A DNA stretch of 64,000 bases, taken from NCBI GenBank assembly GCA_031771865.1, contig JASISA010000025.1, positions 3,224,001 to 3,288,000 on the forward strand, written 5' to 3'. Both the position numbers and the translations under genes were made by a program. Shown here one piece after another: positions 55,268 through 64,000 of the stretch (position 1 is the stretch's first letter; every line of letters starts with the position of its first letter). Source of the DNA: Nothophaeocryptopus gaeumannii (lineage: Eukaryota > Ascomycota > Dothideomycetes > Mycosphaerellales > Mycosphaerellaceae). The notes below the pieces were generated by a model, which made no database searches, was not told where the DNA came from, and saw only the letters and a program-made list of their open reading frames with translations.

Positions 55268-56364
55268 ATGAAGACAGAAATGTCTGATGGAGCGAAGAAT
55301 AAGAAGAAAGCGAACTTAGGTGTGTCCCAGCAAACACGCCACAAATCACTCCATATTAAACATCATACAATATCACATTAGACTAACCAGGTTTATAAGG
55401 CTTTCACTTCCTCGCCGGCCTCTCCTCAGGCTGCGCCTCCGCAGCTCTTCTCCAACCCGCGGACCTGCTCAAAACCCGCGTCCAACAAGCGCAGCAAGCC
55501 TCTACCCTCCGTCAAGCCCTCCGCGATGTCCTGGACTCCCCCAAAGGTATCCGCTCGCTATGGCGCGGAACCGTACCCAGCGTTATTCGGACAGGATTTG
55601 GTTCGGCGCTTTATTTCGGCATGTTGAATCAGATGAGGGAGTATGTGTCTCGCATACCGGCTGAAGTGGGCGGTAAAGGCACGATAGGAGGGGGGGATGG
55701 GAGGAGGAGTTCTGTGCTGCCGAAGCTTGGGAATGTAGCGAATTTGACTACGGGAGCGGCGGCGAGGGTTGCGGCGGGGTTTTTGATGAATCCTGTGACG
55801 GTTTTGAAGGTCAGGTATGAGAGTACGCATTACTCTTACACTTCTTTGGCGGGGGCTGCGAGGGATATTGTCAGGACGGAAGGGATGAGAGGGTTCTTTG
55901 CGGGGTTTGGAGCGACGGCTGTTAGGGACGCTCCGTACGCGGGACTTTATGTTTTGATCTATGAGCAGAGCAAAGCGCAACTGGGGCATTCGGAGGATAT
56001 CTTCCGCCTTGGACCCAACGACCCGATTGCTGGCTCGGCAATTGCTGCATCAGAACGCAGCGCTTCGACGAGTGCGAGTATCAACTTCGTCTCGGGGGTT
56101 GTGGCGGCGACTGCGGCTACGACATTGACGAATCCGTTTGACGCGATTAAGACGAGATTGCAGATTGCTCCCCAGAGGTATTCGAATATGGTGAAAGCGG
56201 CGAGATTGATGTTGAAAGAGGAAGGGGTGAGGAGTATGTTCTATGGGTTGAGTCTGAGGATTGGGAGGAAAGCTGTTAGTAGTGCATTGACTTGGACGGT
56301 TTATGAGGAGTTGATCAGACGGGCGGAGAGGGTTGTTGTTGAGAAGAGGGAGGTGGAAGCTTAG
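55268..56364 (+). CDS. HEM25: mitochondrial glycine carrier Hem25 (SLC25A38)
   Basis: Exon 1 is 55268-55319 and exon 2 is 55400-56364, with an 80-nt intron (GTGTGT donor, GACTAAC branch point, ATAAG acceptor) required to join ANL to GFHFLAGLSSGCASAALLQP. 338 aa; an in-frame ATG four codons later (55280) is an equal candidate. The three carrier repeats are QPADLLKTRVQQ, NPVTVLKVRYES and NPFDAIKTRLQ, each the Px(D/E)xx(K/R)x(K/R) signature or a variant. The first-repeat sequence is typical of Hem25, which imports glycine across the inner mitochondrial membrane for haem synthesis. The second signature has Val in place of the acidic residue, as commonly in this carrier. Confidence 0.9.
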
Positions 56365-57380
56365 AGCGGATGACTGTACGATTAAGCGCGCCTTTGCTCG
56401 AAGGCAATGTGTATGATATGGCGGCGAAGACTCTCAGCTAATGACTTGTACAGTGCAACATTGAAAGGCGAAGTGTCTCGCCAATAGCATCTAGAGCGCC
56501 ATGCTTTCTAAGCTCGCAATAGGCAGGAAGTCCACCGCGATGCTGTCTAAGAATGGTCTGGAGAACACCATGATGGTGTTCTCAGTCTGCCCTATCGTGG
56601 AAGCTCATGTAGAGTATGCAAAGAACACACGATCTTGTCGAGCCAATAGGCATAGTCACGGCCGAGCAGCTGGGGTGGAGGATCCAAAAATGGCGCTGAA
56701 GTTCCTCCGCTTCAGATGCTTGTTACCCTTGCATTTCACGTGTCACAGTATGCATGACTCCAATTGCGTGCACCGTCGCACTTTTCGCCGAACTGGTGTG
56801 TTGTCGGTATTGTAAGCCTTTCGGCACTCCGAGCACAATGTGTCAGCAACCTGGAGCACAATGAGATCCATCACATGCATAAATCTCAAAACGAGATTGC
56901 GCTTTGCCTAATAAAGGACTTAACAAAGGCAGCTAATTTAGCTAATCGATGCTAGACTCATGTCGGCGACACGGCAGCTGTGAGCCGACTCCGAACATGC
57001 ATGCGCGGGAACGCTCTTCGTGGCTGGGCAACCGGAGCAGCTGGTCTGGTATCGTTTCAACGGTTTCTTCTGCAGCTAGGCGTTTGATGACCAGAGGGAA
57101 AATCTTGCTGACGACTTCGTTGTTCGTTTTCTTCATCACGTCTTCGGATCGTTCATCTTGCACGGAGGAGTACATATACCATCTCCCGCCTTCCCTGAGC
57201 GTTTGAAGCATCTGAAGTCCATTACACCATCACTGTGCAGACATCACGACTACTGGAAAACACGCCAACACGATCTCAACGTTTCAGCATACTTGGACCG
57301 TGAGACGACCACCGACTCCACTTCAGGCTGTCCTCTCCTAGCACACAAGTCCATCAGTGGTTCCAAACACAACAACCAGG
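56365..57380. other. intergenic region
   Basis: About 1 kb with no supported gene. The last ~150 bp is the leader and promoter of the flavoprotein gene. Confidence 0.5.
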
Positions 57381-58616
57381 ATGTCGGAGACTCGCAGCAT
57401 TGTCGTAGTAGGCGCTTCGTTCGGCGGCCTGGGAACTGCGCACTACATCGCAAAACACGTTCTCCCAAAGCTCCAATCCGACAAGAGCGCAAAATACATT
57501 CTCAACATCGTCGACACATCGACCCATTTCTGGTGGCATATCGCGGCTCCCCGCCAAATCGTCAGCGTCAAGGATCTTACGATTGAGCAGAGCTTCGTGC
57601 CCATCAAGGATGGCTTCAAGCAGTATACCAATCTTCAGGACTCGATTGTTTTCACGCAAGCTACTGCGACTGGATTGGACACTACTGCTCGACGACTGAC
57701 GCTCTCTAAGAAGGATGGTACGACCGACAGCTTGGAGTACTGGGCTCTGATTATCGCCACCGGAATCAAGACTCCTACTCCGCTTACTGGATTCCACGGA
57801 GAACACACGATCTCGGAGAACGCGCTCAAGGAGATGAACACCAAGCTTCCCTCTGCCAAGAACATCGTGATTTCGGGTGGAGGACCTGTGGGTGTTGAGA
57901 CGGCTGGCGAGATTGGTGCCTACTACGGTACCAAGGCCAAGATCACTCTCATCGCAGGCTCCGACAAACTCCTCCCGGTTTTCAACAAGTCCCGTGCTCA
58001 AAAAGCGCAGAAGCTTCTGGAAAAGGTCGGCGTGGAGGTCCTCTACAACGTCAAAGCTACAGGCACACAAGCTGGCGCAGACGGAACGACAGAAGTCCTC
58101 CTCGACAACGGCAAGACGCTTCCAGCTGACGTGTACATTCCCGCATACGGCGTTACACCCAACACAGATTGGCTACCAGAGGACCTGAAGAATAGCAAGG
58201 GCTATGTTGCAACGAATGCTTCAACGCTGAGAGTAGACAAGGCTGGCGCGAGGGTCTACGCAGCCGGAGACGTCGCAGGAACTGACACAGGCGGTGTTTT
58301 GAACATGTACAATTCGCTTCCTGTCGGCAACGCCAACATCGCGCATGATCTGCTGAAGGAGGCGAAGGCGGGAAATGTGCCAGAGAAAACGTACTCGTTC
58401 AAGCCGGCGGAGACGCAGTTTGTGCCTGTAAGTATTTTCTGTGAAAACTTGGGGTTTCAGAAGAGCGTATGCTAACATTTTGATCAGGTCGGCGCTAAGA
58501 CCGGTGTCGCGGCTTTCAACGGCTGGACGATTCCTGGCTTCGTGGTCAGCTTCGTCAAGGGCAAGGACTACATGGTGTCCATGAAGGGTGGCTTCACTGA
58601 GGGGAAGAAGTTCTAA
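57381..58616 (+). CDS. AIF/AMID (FSP1)-like FAD-dependent oxidoreductase
   Basis: Exons 57381-58427 and 58488-58616, with a 60-nt phase-0 intron (GTAAGT donor, TGCTAAC branch point, GATCAG acceptor), give 391 aa. FAD-binding motif VVVGASFGGLGTAHYIAK at the N-terminus; NAD(P)H-binding motif IVISGGGPVGVETAGEI near residue 165; and the C-terminal FAD motif ARVYAAGDVAGTDTGG. The order and length match AMID/FSP1-type type-II NADH:quinone reductase relatives. No mitochondrial presequence or N-myristoylation Gly is seen, so it is likely cytosolic or membrane-peripheral. It would pass electrons from NAD(P)H to a quinone or similar acceptor; the physiological acceptor is not shown. It is the last intact gene in the window. 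Confidence 0.92.
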
Positions 58617-59250
58617 GCTGGAGGACTGAAAGGTATTTGGATATGATGACGATACAGAGGGATGTGTGTGTTTTGGATTCTTGATATTGCTGATACCCGA
58701 GGTTTTTGTCTATAGAGATACTAATGGACTCCTTGATGCTCGCCGGATCTCCGGACTTTCATATATTATTCGACAGCAAGTTCAGTTGGATGATTTGATT
58801 GTGAATCCACGGGCTATGCATGCACCACGAACCTCCTTCAAGGACACCGAACGCTCTGGCACTTTCTCATCGCCTCTCCGGTGATCGAGATTGGAACGAA
58901 TTGCCACAGTGCGAGCGGTACAAGGACCATCCTGAGCTGGACTTTGCGGCGTGTCCAGTGACATGTCGCCGTTGCGAATGTTGCGAATACCTACAGTCAG
59001 ACGTGTATTGCCGTCACTTGGACCTTCTATGGCAACGACATCATGATCAAGGAACTCGATCGCGGCTGCTTCTGGAGGATGAGCTCCCTCCACGGACTAG
59101 CTTCGTTTCCGTTTTGCTTCCATACACCTTGCTGTGCTCTTTTGGAATAGCATGTACAGCATCATCCGGACTCTCTCGGAGAGAGTTCCAGCAGAGCCAG
59201 CTTTCATACTTACTTACACGGCTTCAGAAAGCGTCGACTTATTGTCCGTC
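58617..59250. other. gene-free region before the repeat tract
   Basis: 3' end of the flavoprotein gene and unassigned sequence. Small ORFs only. Confidence 0.45.
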
Positions 59251-60030
59251 GGGTCTCACTTCCTGGCCAGTGCATCTCTCAGGCAGACCGCATCTGAGTT
59301 CATATGCTGGTGGGATCCAGATGTGCTGAGGCGAGTGACGGTCTTCCACGAGCTTTGCCTTGAATGAGGTTTTTACACAGTGCCTCCGGATCTCATTCTG
59401 AGTTTCACATTCCGGCTATGCGACCTCATGCTTCGGACACTACGCCAGTCAATTTCATGGCATTTCCATGGATCGCTCCGCACACCGTCGCATTAAGTGA
59501 GCTCAGAGGCCTGTTCACAACATCAGCTGTTCACCAAGTCCATTATCAAGGCAAGTGATGGTCTCGCACGGCCTGCATATTCAGGCCCACCTCCTGGTGT
59601 TCTTGAGTGGGTTCTTACATGCCTTTTAGATCCCCCTCGGATCTTCACATTCCCGGTTGCCTTTCTCTGAGGCAGAATACACATATTGCCATATGCTGGT
59701 GAAAATCGGATCTAATGGAGCAGTGACATGTTCTCACGGATTGCATCTTGAGCACGACTTACGAGTCGCCCTCGAGTGAGCGTCACATGCTTTTGGGATC
59801 TCACTCTGATCTTCACTCACTAGGTGATGCAACTCTCAGGCAGAGTACGTGTGACTTCATTTGCTCATCGAGATAAAATCCGCTGGAGCAAAACATGGTG
59901 TCTCACAACTTGTTTATTCAGAGCTACGTGCGAGTTCCTCTCATTCTGGCTCTCACTCTGATCTTCGCTTACTACGCCAGGCATCTCTGAGACAGACTTC
60001 ATATGACTTCATATGCCCATGGGGAATGGA
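59251..60030 (+). repeat. degenerate direct repeats, family 1 (ASLRQT units)
   Basis: At least four diverged units, spaced about 150-195 bp (one gap is about two units wide). Anchors are the CTCTCAGGCAGA-like cores near 59276, 59665, 59833 and 59983. Each unit carries (T)CTCACTCTGATCTTCAC-like sequence, then the core, then CTTCATATGC. Read in one frame the units resemble one another as peptide: GSHFLASASLRQTASEFICW, GSHSDLHSLGDATLRQSTCD and GSHSDLRLLRQASLRQTSYD. This suggests an ancestral coding repeat of about 50-60 residues. Confidence 0.6.
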
Positions 60031-60282
60031 AAGGATTATTTGCACCTCTTGGAACTACTACACGCACTTGAGCCACAAAAATCCTGGACTTTTTGTCCTG
60101 AGCTGCCTCAATAATGACTACAACGTGGCTGAGTTGTGGTCATCCAGGTGCGTCTCATCTGACCATGAGAACTAATTTATTTAGAACTGTCTCTGGATTC
60201 TGAGTAGTATCATCCGGCCATCACATACGCTTCATGTGACCGACTCTAAAGTCGCAGCTTTTAACAACTTCAGTGAAGACCT

Positions 60283-60900
60283 TAAAAGAATCCAACTCCG
60301 AATGCAATGATCGCGTTGAGACGAACATCATCCACGAACGCTTCCTCCCAGATCCACAACACTGGCTTGAGTCAAAAGAGGTCAATCAAGAGGGCGATGA
60401 GACGAGATCATCCACAGACGCTTCCTCTCAACTCCATGCCTGTCGAACAACAAGACCGTCGATCAGCCCGCGTCCAAGCGCCTTGACGCTGGCCAGAATG
60501 AAGAGGAAGAAAGCAACCAGGAGGGTTATAATCGTGCAAAGACGGTCATCATTCACATCCGCTTCCTCCCAGCTCCTCGCGTACCAGGCAACAAGACTGT
60601 CTACCAGCGCGTTCCCCGAGCGCCGGAGCCCCGGTCCCAATCTAAAGAAACGGAATAAGAGTGCAACAATCCCGCTGAGAAGGACATCATCCACGGAGGC
60701 TTCTTCCCAGCTCCCAGCGTACCAGGCATCGTGACTGCCGAATGGGAGAGCAACGATCGTATGAAGTCAGACATTACCTACGGACGCTTCCTTCCAGCTC
60801 CTCCAACCCAGGCCAGACGCAAAGGAGATGAATTACGGGGTCAGCGACCGCGTAAAGACAGAAACCATCCACGGACGATTCCTTCCAGCTCCACCCGTTT
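60283..60900 (+). repeat. degenerate direct repeats, family 2 (IIHxRFLPAP units)
   Basis: Six copies of a core resembling CATCCACGGACGCTTCCTCC, followed by CAGCTCC, near 60328, 60408, 60547, 60686, 60770 and 60867. Spacing is 80, 139, 139, 84 and 97 bp. Peptide readings: TNIIHERFLPDP, DEIIHRRFLSTP, KTVIIHIRFLPAP, EKDIIHGGFFPAP and KSDITYGRFLPAP. The last unit has lost the reading. The conserved peptide with varied DNA argues that the array was once coding. Confidence 0.65.
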
Positions 60901-61030
60901 GGCCGATGTCTGGTCATGTCAGGTGTATTTCAGCGGATTTACCACCAAAATCCTAGAGATGCGCCGAAAATCGAATTGTCTGGTTGCCATGTTGAGAGTA
61001 ACGCATGCTCGTTGGAAACAGAGATACTGA
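60401..61030 (+). pseudogene. relic ORF across family-2 repeats, one internal TAA
   Basis: One frame is open for 210 codons except TAA at 60656-60658, where the context KETE-stop-ECNN suggests a former Gln (CAA to TAA). It carries four family-2 peptide units, then SSSTRLADVWSCQVYFSGF, TTKILEM, and ends LRVTHARWKQRY-stop. The preceding unit at 60328 is in another frame, so there is also an indel near 60400. I recognise no known family. Confidence 0.5.
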
Positions 61031-61740
61031 GAGTGTTCGGACTTCGCGACAATCGAGTATTGGGAAAGATCTATGATTGAATGTATGTGAAGGTCTTACA
61101 TGCCAGGTTGACACAGCTCCGTCTCCGCCGAGTGTTGACAGATCAAATTACCAGGTTTGAAGACAGACCAAGTTCGTGGTGTAAGAGCTTTCGAGAAGGA
61201 GGCTTTCGAGGCCAACGGTGTCGAGTGAAGGGCAGACACGGGACATCTCATCGGTGGTGAGGTGAGGGCTGTCAGCTCAAGTATGGATATGTATCTGTGC
61301 TCAAGAAGAGAAGTCTGGGCCCGAATTTATTCTGAACCTTTGCACACTATCTGGAAGAATACTATAGACCAGTCATTATCTCCTCGTCCGGAAGGAATAC
61401 CGAACTATGCGGTTGCGATGCCGGGAGCAACGCGGGTCCGTTGGAAACGGAGATGCTGAGAGTGATTGCACTTTGCGCTGGCCCAGCCGATGGTAAGGTG
61501 AAGGTCGTCAGCTCAAGCTATTTTCTGCTCGGGCTCAAAAGGAGAGCATTGTACTGGAACTGCTTCTGGACTGACTGGATACTCACGCATTTCGGGTTGC
61601 GATAATGAGAGCGACACACGTCCGCCAAAAATGAAGAGGCTAAGAGTGATTGTACTTCACGCCGATCGAGTATTCCTTGTGAGGCGAAGGCTGTCAGCTT
61701 AAGCCATTATCAAGCTCTGGGCTTAAAAGGAGATGCCTAG
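60990..61740 (+). repeat. degenerate direct repeats, family 3 (RWKRR / CTGAGAGTG units)
   Basis: Three copies of a block with TTGGAAACGGAGATGCTGAG-like sequence, then AGTGATTGCACTT, near 61012, 61440 and 61622. Three copies of a second block, TGAAGGCTGTCAGCTCAAG-like, lie near 61265, 61497 and 61688. Spacing from second to third copy is about 185-190 bp. In one reading the first block gives THARWKQRY-stop, TRVRWKRRC-stop and THVRQK-stop. Confidence 0.6.
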
Positions 61741-61788
61741 ACCAGCGCTGATTGTAGACCTTCGCACATCTACCTTGCAGAGTACTAG

Positions 61789-62475
61789 GAACCTGCCAAG
61801 GCAGCTGTAGCATCACCGGGTGATGCTTCGCCGTTGTCACCACCGGACACGAGTGCCCTCTCGTCAGCGCCACCCGGAAATGCCGGTCTAGAAGCCCAGC
61901 CTCTCCCCAAAGCCGAAGGTATGGCGGAAAGTGCAGAACAAACCTAGCAAGCCAAAGCCAATCACCAGATGAGCGTTGGACGATTTCGCCTCTGTTCCAG
62001 AACGATCTTAGCAAAGATCGCAGCATTTTGGCCTGCGTTTGGTCACCAGAGGTGCATCTCAGTTGCCGACACAATACTGGCCGATGTCTGCTCATTTGCA
62101 GTGCACTTCAGGGATTTTACCACTGAGATAGTAGGGTTTATAAAAATGTCGTACTATCTGGCTACGATCTTGGTAGCAGCGAGCCTGCTTGGACTACGGA
62201 TATATTTGACACCGGATGCCCTGATGGCCCTCTTCACTTCGCGACCCTGCAAGAGGATCCGCAAGTACTCGGTCCAGATATTTGATGTGAACTGGAAGTC
62301 GGATGAGAATGTGGAGGCATTATGTCTTTCCAGGTCGTGCTCTTTGGGCATTGAGCTGAATCGATTGTCATGCCGACTTTGGAGGATGCTGTGTCTCTAC
62401 CATCATCAACCACTATCGACGAATCTCGATAGGAGTCTTGCTGCTCAGCCCCGACCCAGGACCAAAATTGTATGA
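61789..62475 (+). pseudogene. relic ORF with a predicted membrane segment, one internal TAG
   Basis: The frame is open for 228 codons except TAG at 61945-61947 (context EQT-stop-QAKA; CAG to TAG would explain it). The first 50 codons are Pro/Ala/Ser-rich, like a linker. Then come FWPAFGHQRCISVADTILAD, VCSFAVHFRDFTTEIVGFIK and a hydrophobic helix (SYYLATILVAASLLGLRIYL). The LADV...FTTEI block repeats the LADV...FTTKI block of the relic at 60.9 kb, 1.18 kb upstream. The upstream boundary is a TAG, so the true 5' end is unknown. Confidence 0.5.
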
Positions 62476-62689
62476 GCGCATCCACACTTCTGAGACATTT
62501 CACTGTCTGCGCGGTTGCTACCATAATCACCGCCGTTCTGGACAGCTGAGCATCCGTCTTTCAGAGACTTAAACCAGCCAGTGAGGATTCGTCACTCACA
62601 GCAGATATATACGTACGTACTACGAGCTGGTCCGCATCCACTCAAAGAATTTCATGGCCTCCAAGCACCAACACTCCGCCAATCAGCAA

Positions 62690-62946
62690 CCAGCACCATT
62701 CGCCACGTTCAACCCTGTCGTTCGGCCGAAGAGCATGCGCATCCAGATCCGCTATCGCTGCCTCATGCGTTGAACCGAGAGGGAGTAGCTACTCCCGAGG
62801 TCGCTGCGCAAGTAAACGATACACTTGGGGGTGGAGGATCGTCACAAGCAGACGTACAGAGCGCTCGTCAGCAGCAGTCGATGTGGTTTCGGCGTGTTTT
62901 TCGAGGTTTCCCCACCAAAATTGGCACACATTCACAGAAATCGTAA
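62690..62946 (+). pseudogene. third relic with the VFRGFxTKI block
   Basis: A 85-codon open frame reads like coding sequence: EGVATPEVAAQVNDTLGGGG, then ARQQQSMWFRRVFRGFPTKI and a stop soon after. MWFRRVFRGFPTKI corresponds to VWSCQVYFSGFTTKI at 60.9 kb and VCSFAVHFRDFTTEI at 62.1 kb. The Gly/Ala/Pro-rich stretch before it parallels the linker of the 61.8 kb relic. Confidence 0.4.
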
Positions 62947-62950
62947 TCTG

Positions 62951-64000
62951 CGATTGCGAGCTCGAGAGCAGAGTGTGCTGGTAAGTACTGGAGAGGCTGG
63001 GGCCGTACCTCTTGGGAAGAAATCTCACACCGTGAATGTGATGATGGCGCCCCCTACATCACGGCAACTGTGGGAGGTTGTGCATACCAGACTCAGTAGC
63101 ATTTGGCTCGCTCGCACATCATGGAAGATAGAAAAGGATCTCCGCCTGCGCTTGGTGGGAACGGAGACCCTGTAGCCTTACACGGTTTTGCACGAGGTGT
63201 CCGCGATTCTGAGAGCAGCGGGGAGGAACACTATTAATGCTAGCGAACATCTTCCTTGCAAGCTGAACCGGGGGTCGTAGGAATACCGAGCCTGGAACTG
63301 CGACAGGACTCAATATCTCTGGCTCCTCATCAAACACATAATACAGGAGAAAACTGAGCATTCGAGGAGTTTGCAGCTCTGGCCGGGTTGTCGGCTGCTA
63401 TGCTTGCTACATATCTTCGGAAGTGGCGGGTCCAGTATAAGCAAGATTCACGTGCTTCTCGTACACATGCAGTCCACTGTGCATGCGGAACAGATTAGCG
63501 CCGGATGCTGCGGCCTAACTTCACCTGCCGTTGCCACGTGAAGCCACAGTCGTTGGTCCGAGCTTTACGCTCCGCCCCTTTTACCTTCAACTGCTCTCAC
63601 AATCACAACGTGAACCTGTACATCGACCACTACAACGACAATAAGTATCACTCTGCTTATCATCAGCACGTTTCGGCCTTCTAGACACCCTCTCCGCCTG
63701 CATTGTCAACAACAGGACGCAAGAACATACGCCGCACAAGATGCGTTTCCTCGGAGCGGAATCCATGACTTGGGCTTGGTCTTCGCAATACTTGCATGAA
63801 AGCCATGCTTGTTGTATAATGAGGCCTCGATCCGGAAGCTTCCATGCACGGCAGTGGCATAGTGGAAGCCAGAAAGCAAAGCTGCTAGTTGCGTTGTTCG
63901 AAGGCTTCCAGCGCTTCGTAATAGTTCCCGTAGCATGTCACTCGATCTCAATAACAGAGCGTGGGACACAATGTATCCAGGAACCTGAGAAGTGACATCA
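62951..64000. other. gene-free sequence to window end
   Basis: Short ORFs on both strands, none supported. An ATG at 63741 opens 84 plus-strand codons with no protein-like pattern. The region may continue the relic tract beyond the window. Confidence 0.4.

Noticed and set aside
59251..61740. CRISPR-like array
   Set aside because: The repeats are diverged, unequal in spacing and carry a coding signature. They lack identical short repeats with unique spacers, and the genome is fungal.

Overview
The window is nuclear DNA of a filamentous ascomycete (Pezizomycotina). Protein-coding genes lie on both strands with short intergenic gaps. Introns are 46-88 nt with GTNNGT donors, CTRAC-like branch points and YAG acceptors. 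The gene families are typically fungal (Trs65, Zn2Cys6 regulator, BOP1/Erb1, Apq12, a pisatin-demethylase-like P450). The gene style suggests a Dothideomycete, possibly Mycosphaerellales, but that is inference. I saw no rRNA, tRNA, CRISPR array, transposase or PKS/NRPS.

Layout. 0-7 kb: 3' part of a TRAPPII subunit (Trs65), a secreted GH28 exo-polygalacturonase-type enzyme with three introns, a tocopherol-cyclase-like protein and a Ser/Thr-rich membrane protein with a PAN-like domain. 8-14 kb: a disordered protein, a hotdog thioesterase, a fungal transcription-factor-like protein and an F-box-like ORF cut by one in-frame TAA. 14-23 kb: a Bor1-type anion transporter, a DUF6919-like protein, a five-exon protein of unknown function, an amino-acid permease and a decayed EXD1-like exonuclease gene. 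24-28 kb: tubulin chaperone E and Apq12 share a 220-bp divergent promoter, followed by two relics of the DUF6919-like C-terminus. 28-32 kb: a P450 and a PI-PLC-X protein, divergent. 33.5-34.5 kb: a small multi-exon gene with no long single ORF. 35-45 kb: a metabolic block with RidA, AMP-dependent acyl-CoA ligase with a PTS1 tail, FAD monooxygenase, MDR oxidoreductase and an NTF2/SnoaL-like protein, interleaved with a GH3 glucosidase pseudogene and an enolase-superfamily (mandelate racemase/MLE) pseudogene. 46-58.6 kb: mostly housekeeping genes (Erb1, Rad10/ERCC1, Med19, Hem25), with a Zn2Cys6 regulator and an AIF/FSP1-like flavoprotein.

58.6 kb to the end has no intact gene I can support. It is built from three or four families of diverged direct repeats. 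Long open frames run through them, interrupted by single TAA or TAG codons. They look like relics of repeat-rich proteins, at least one with a membrane segment, and I do not recognise the family. This tract and the decaying metabolic block at 35-45 kb are the least ordinary parts of the window.

Exon coordinates in the entries were assigned by hand from splice signals and reading-frame continuity. They are strong where donor, branch point, acceptor and protein motif agree, and are marked where they do not.
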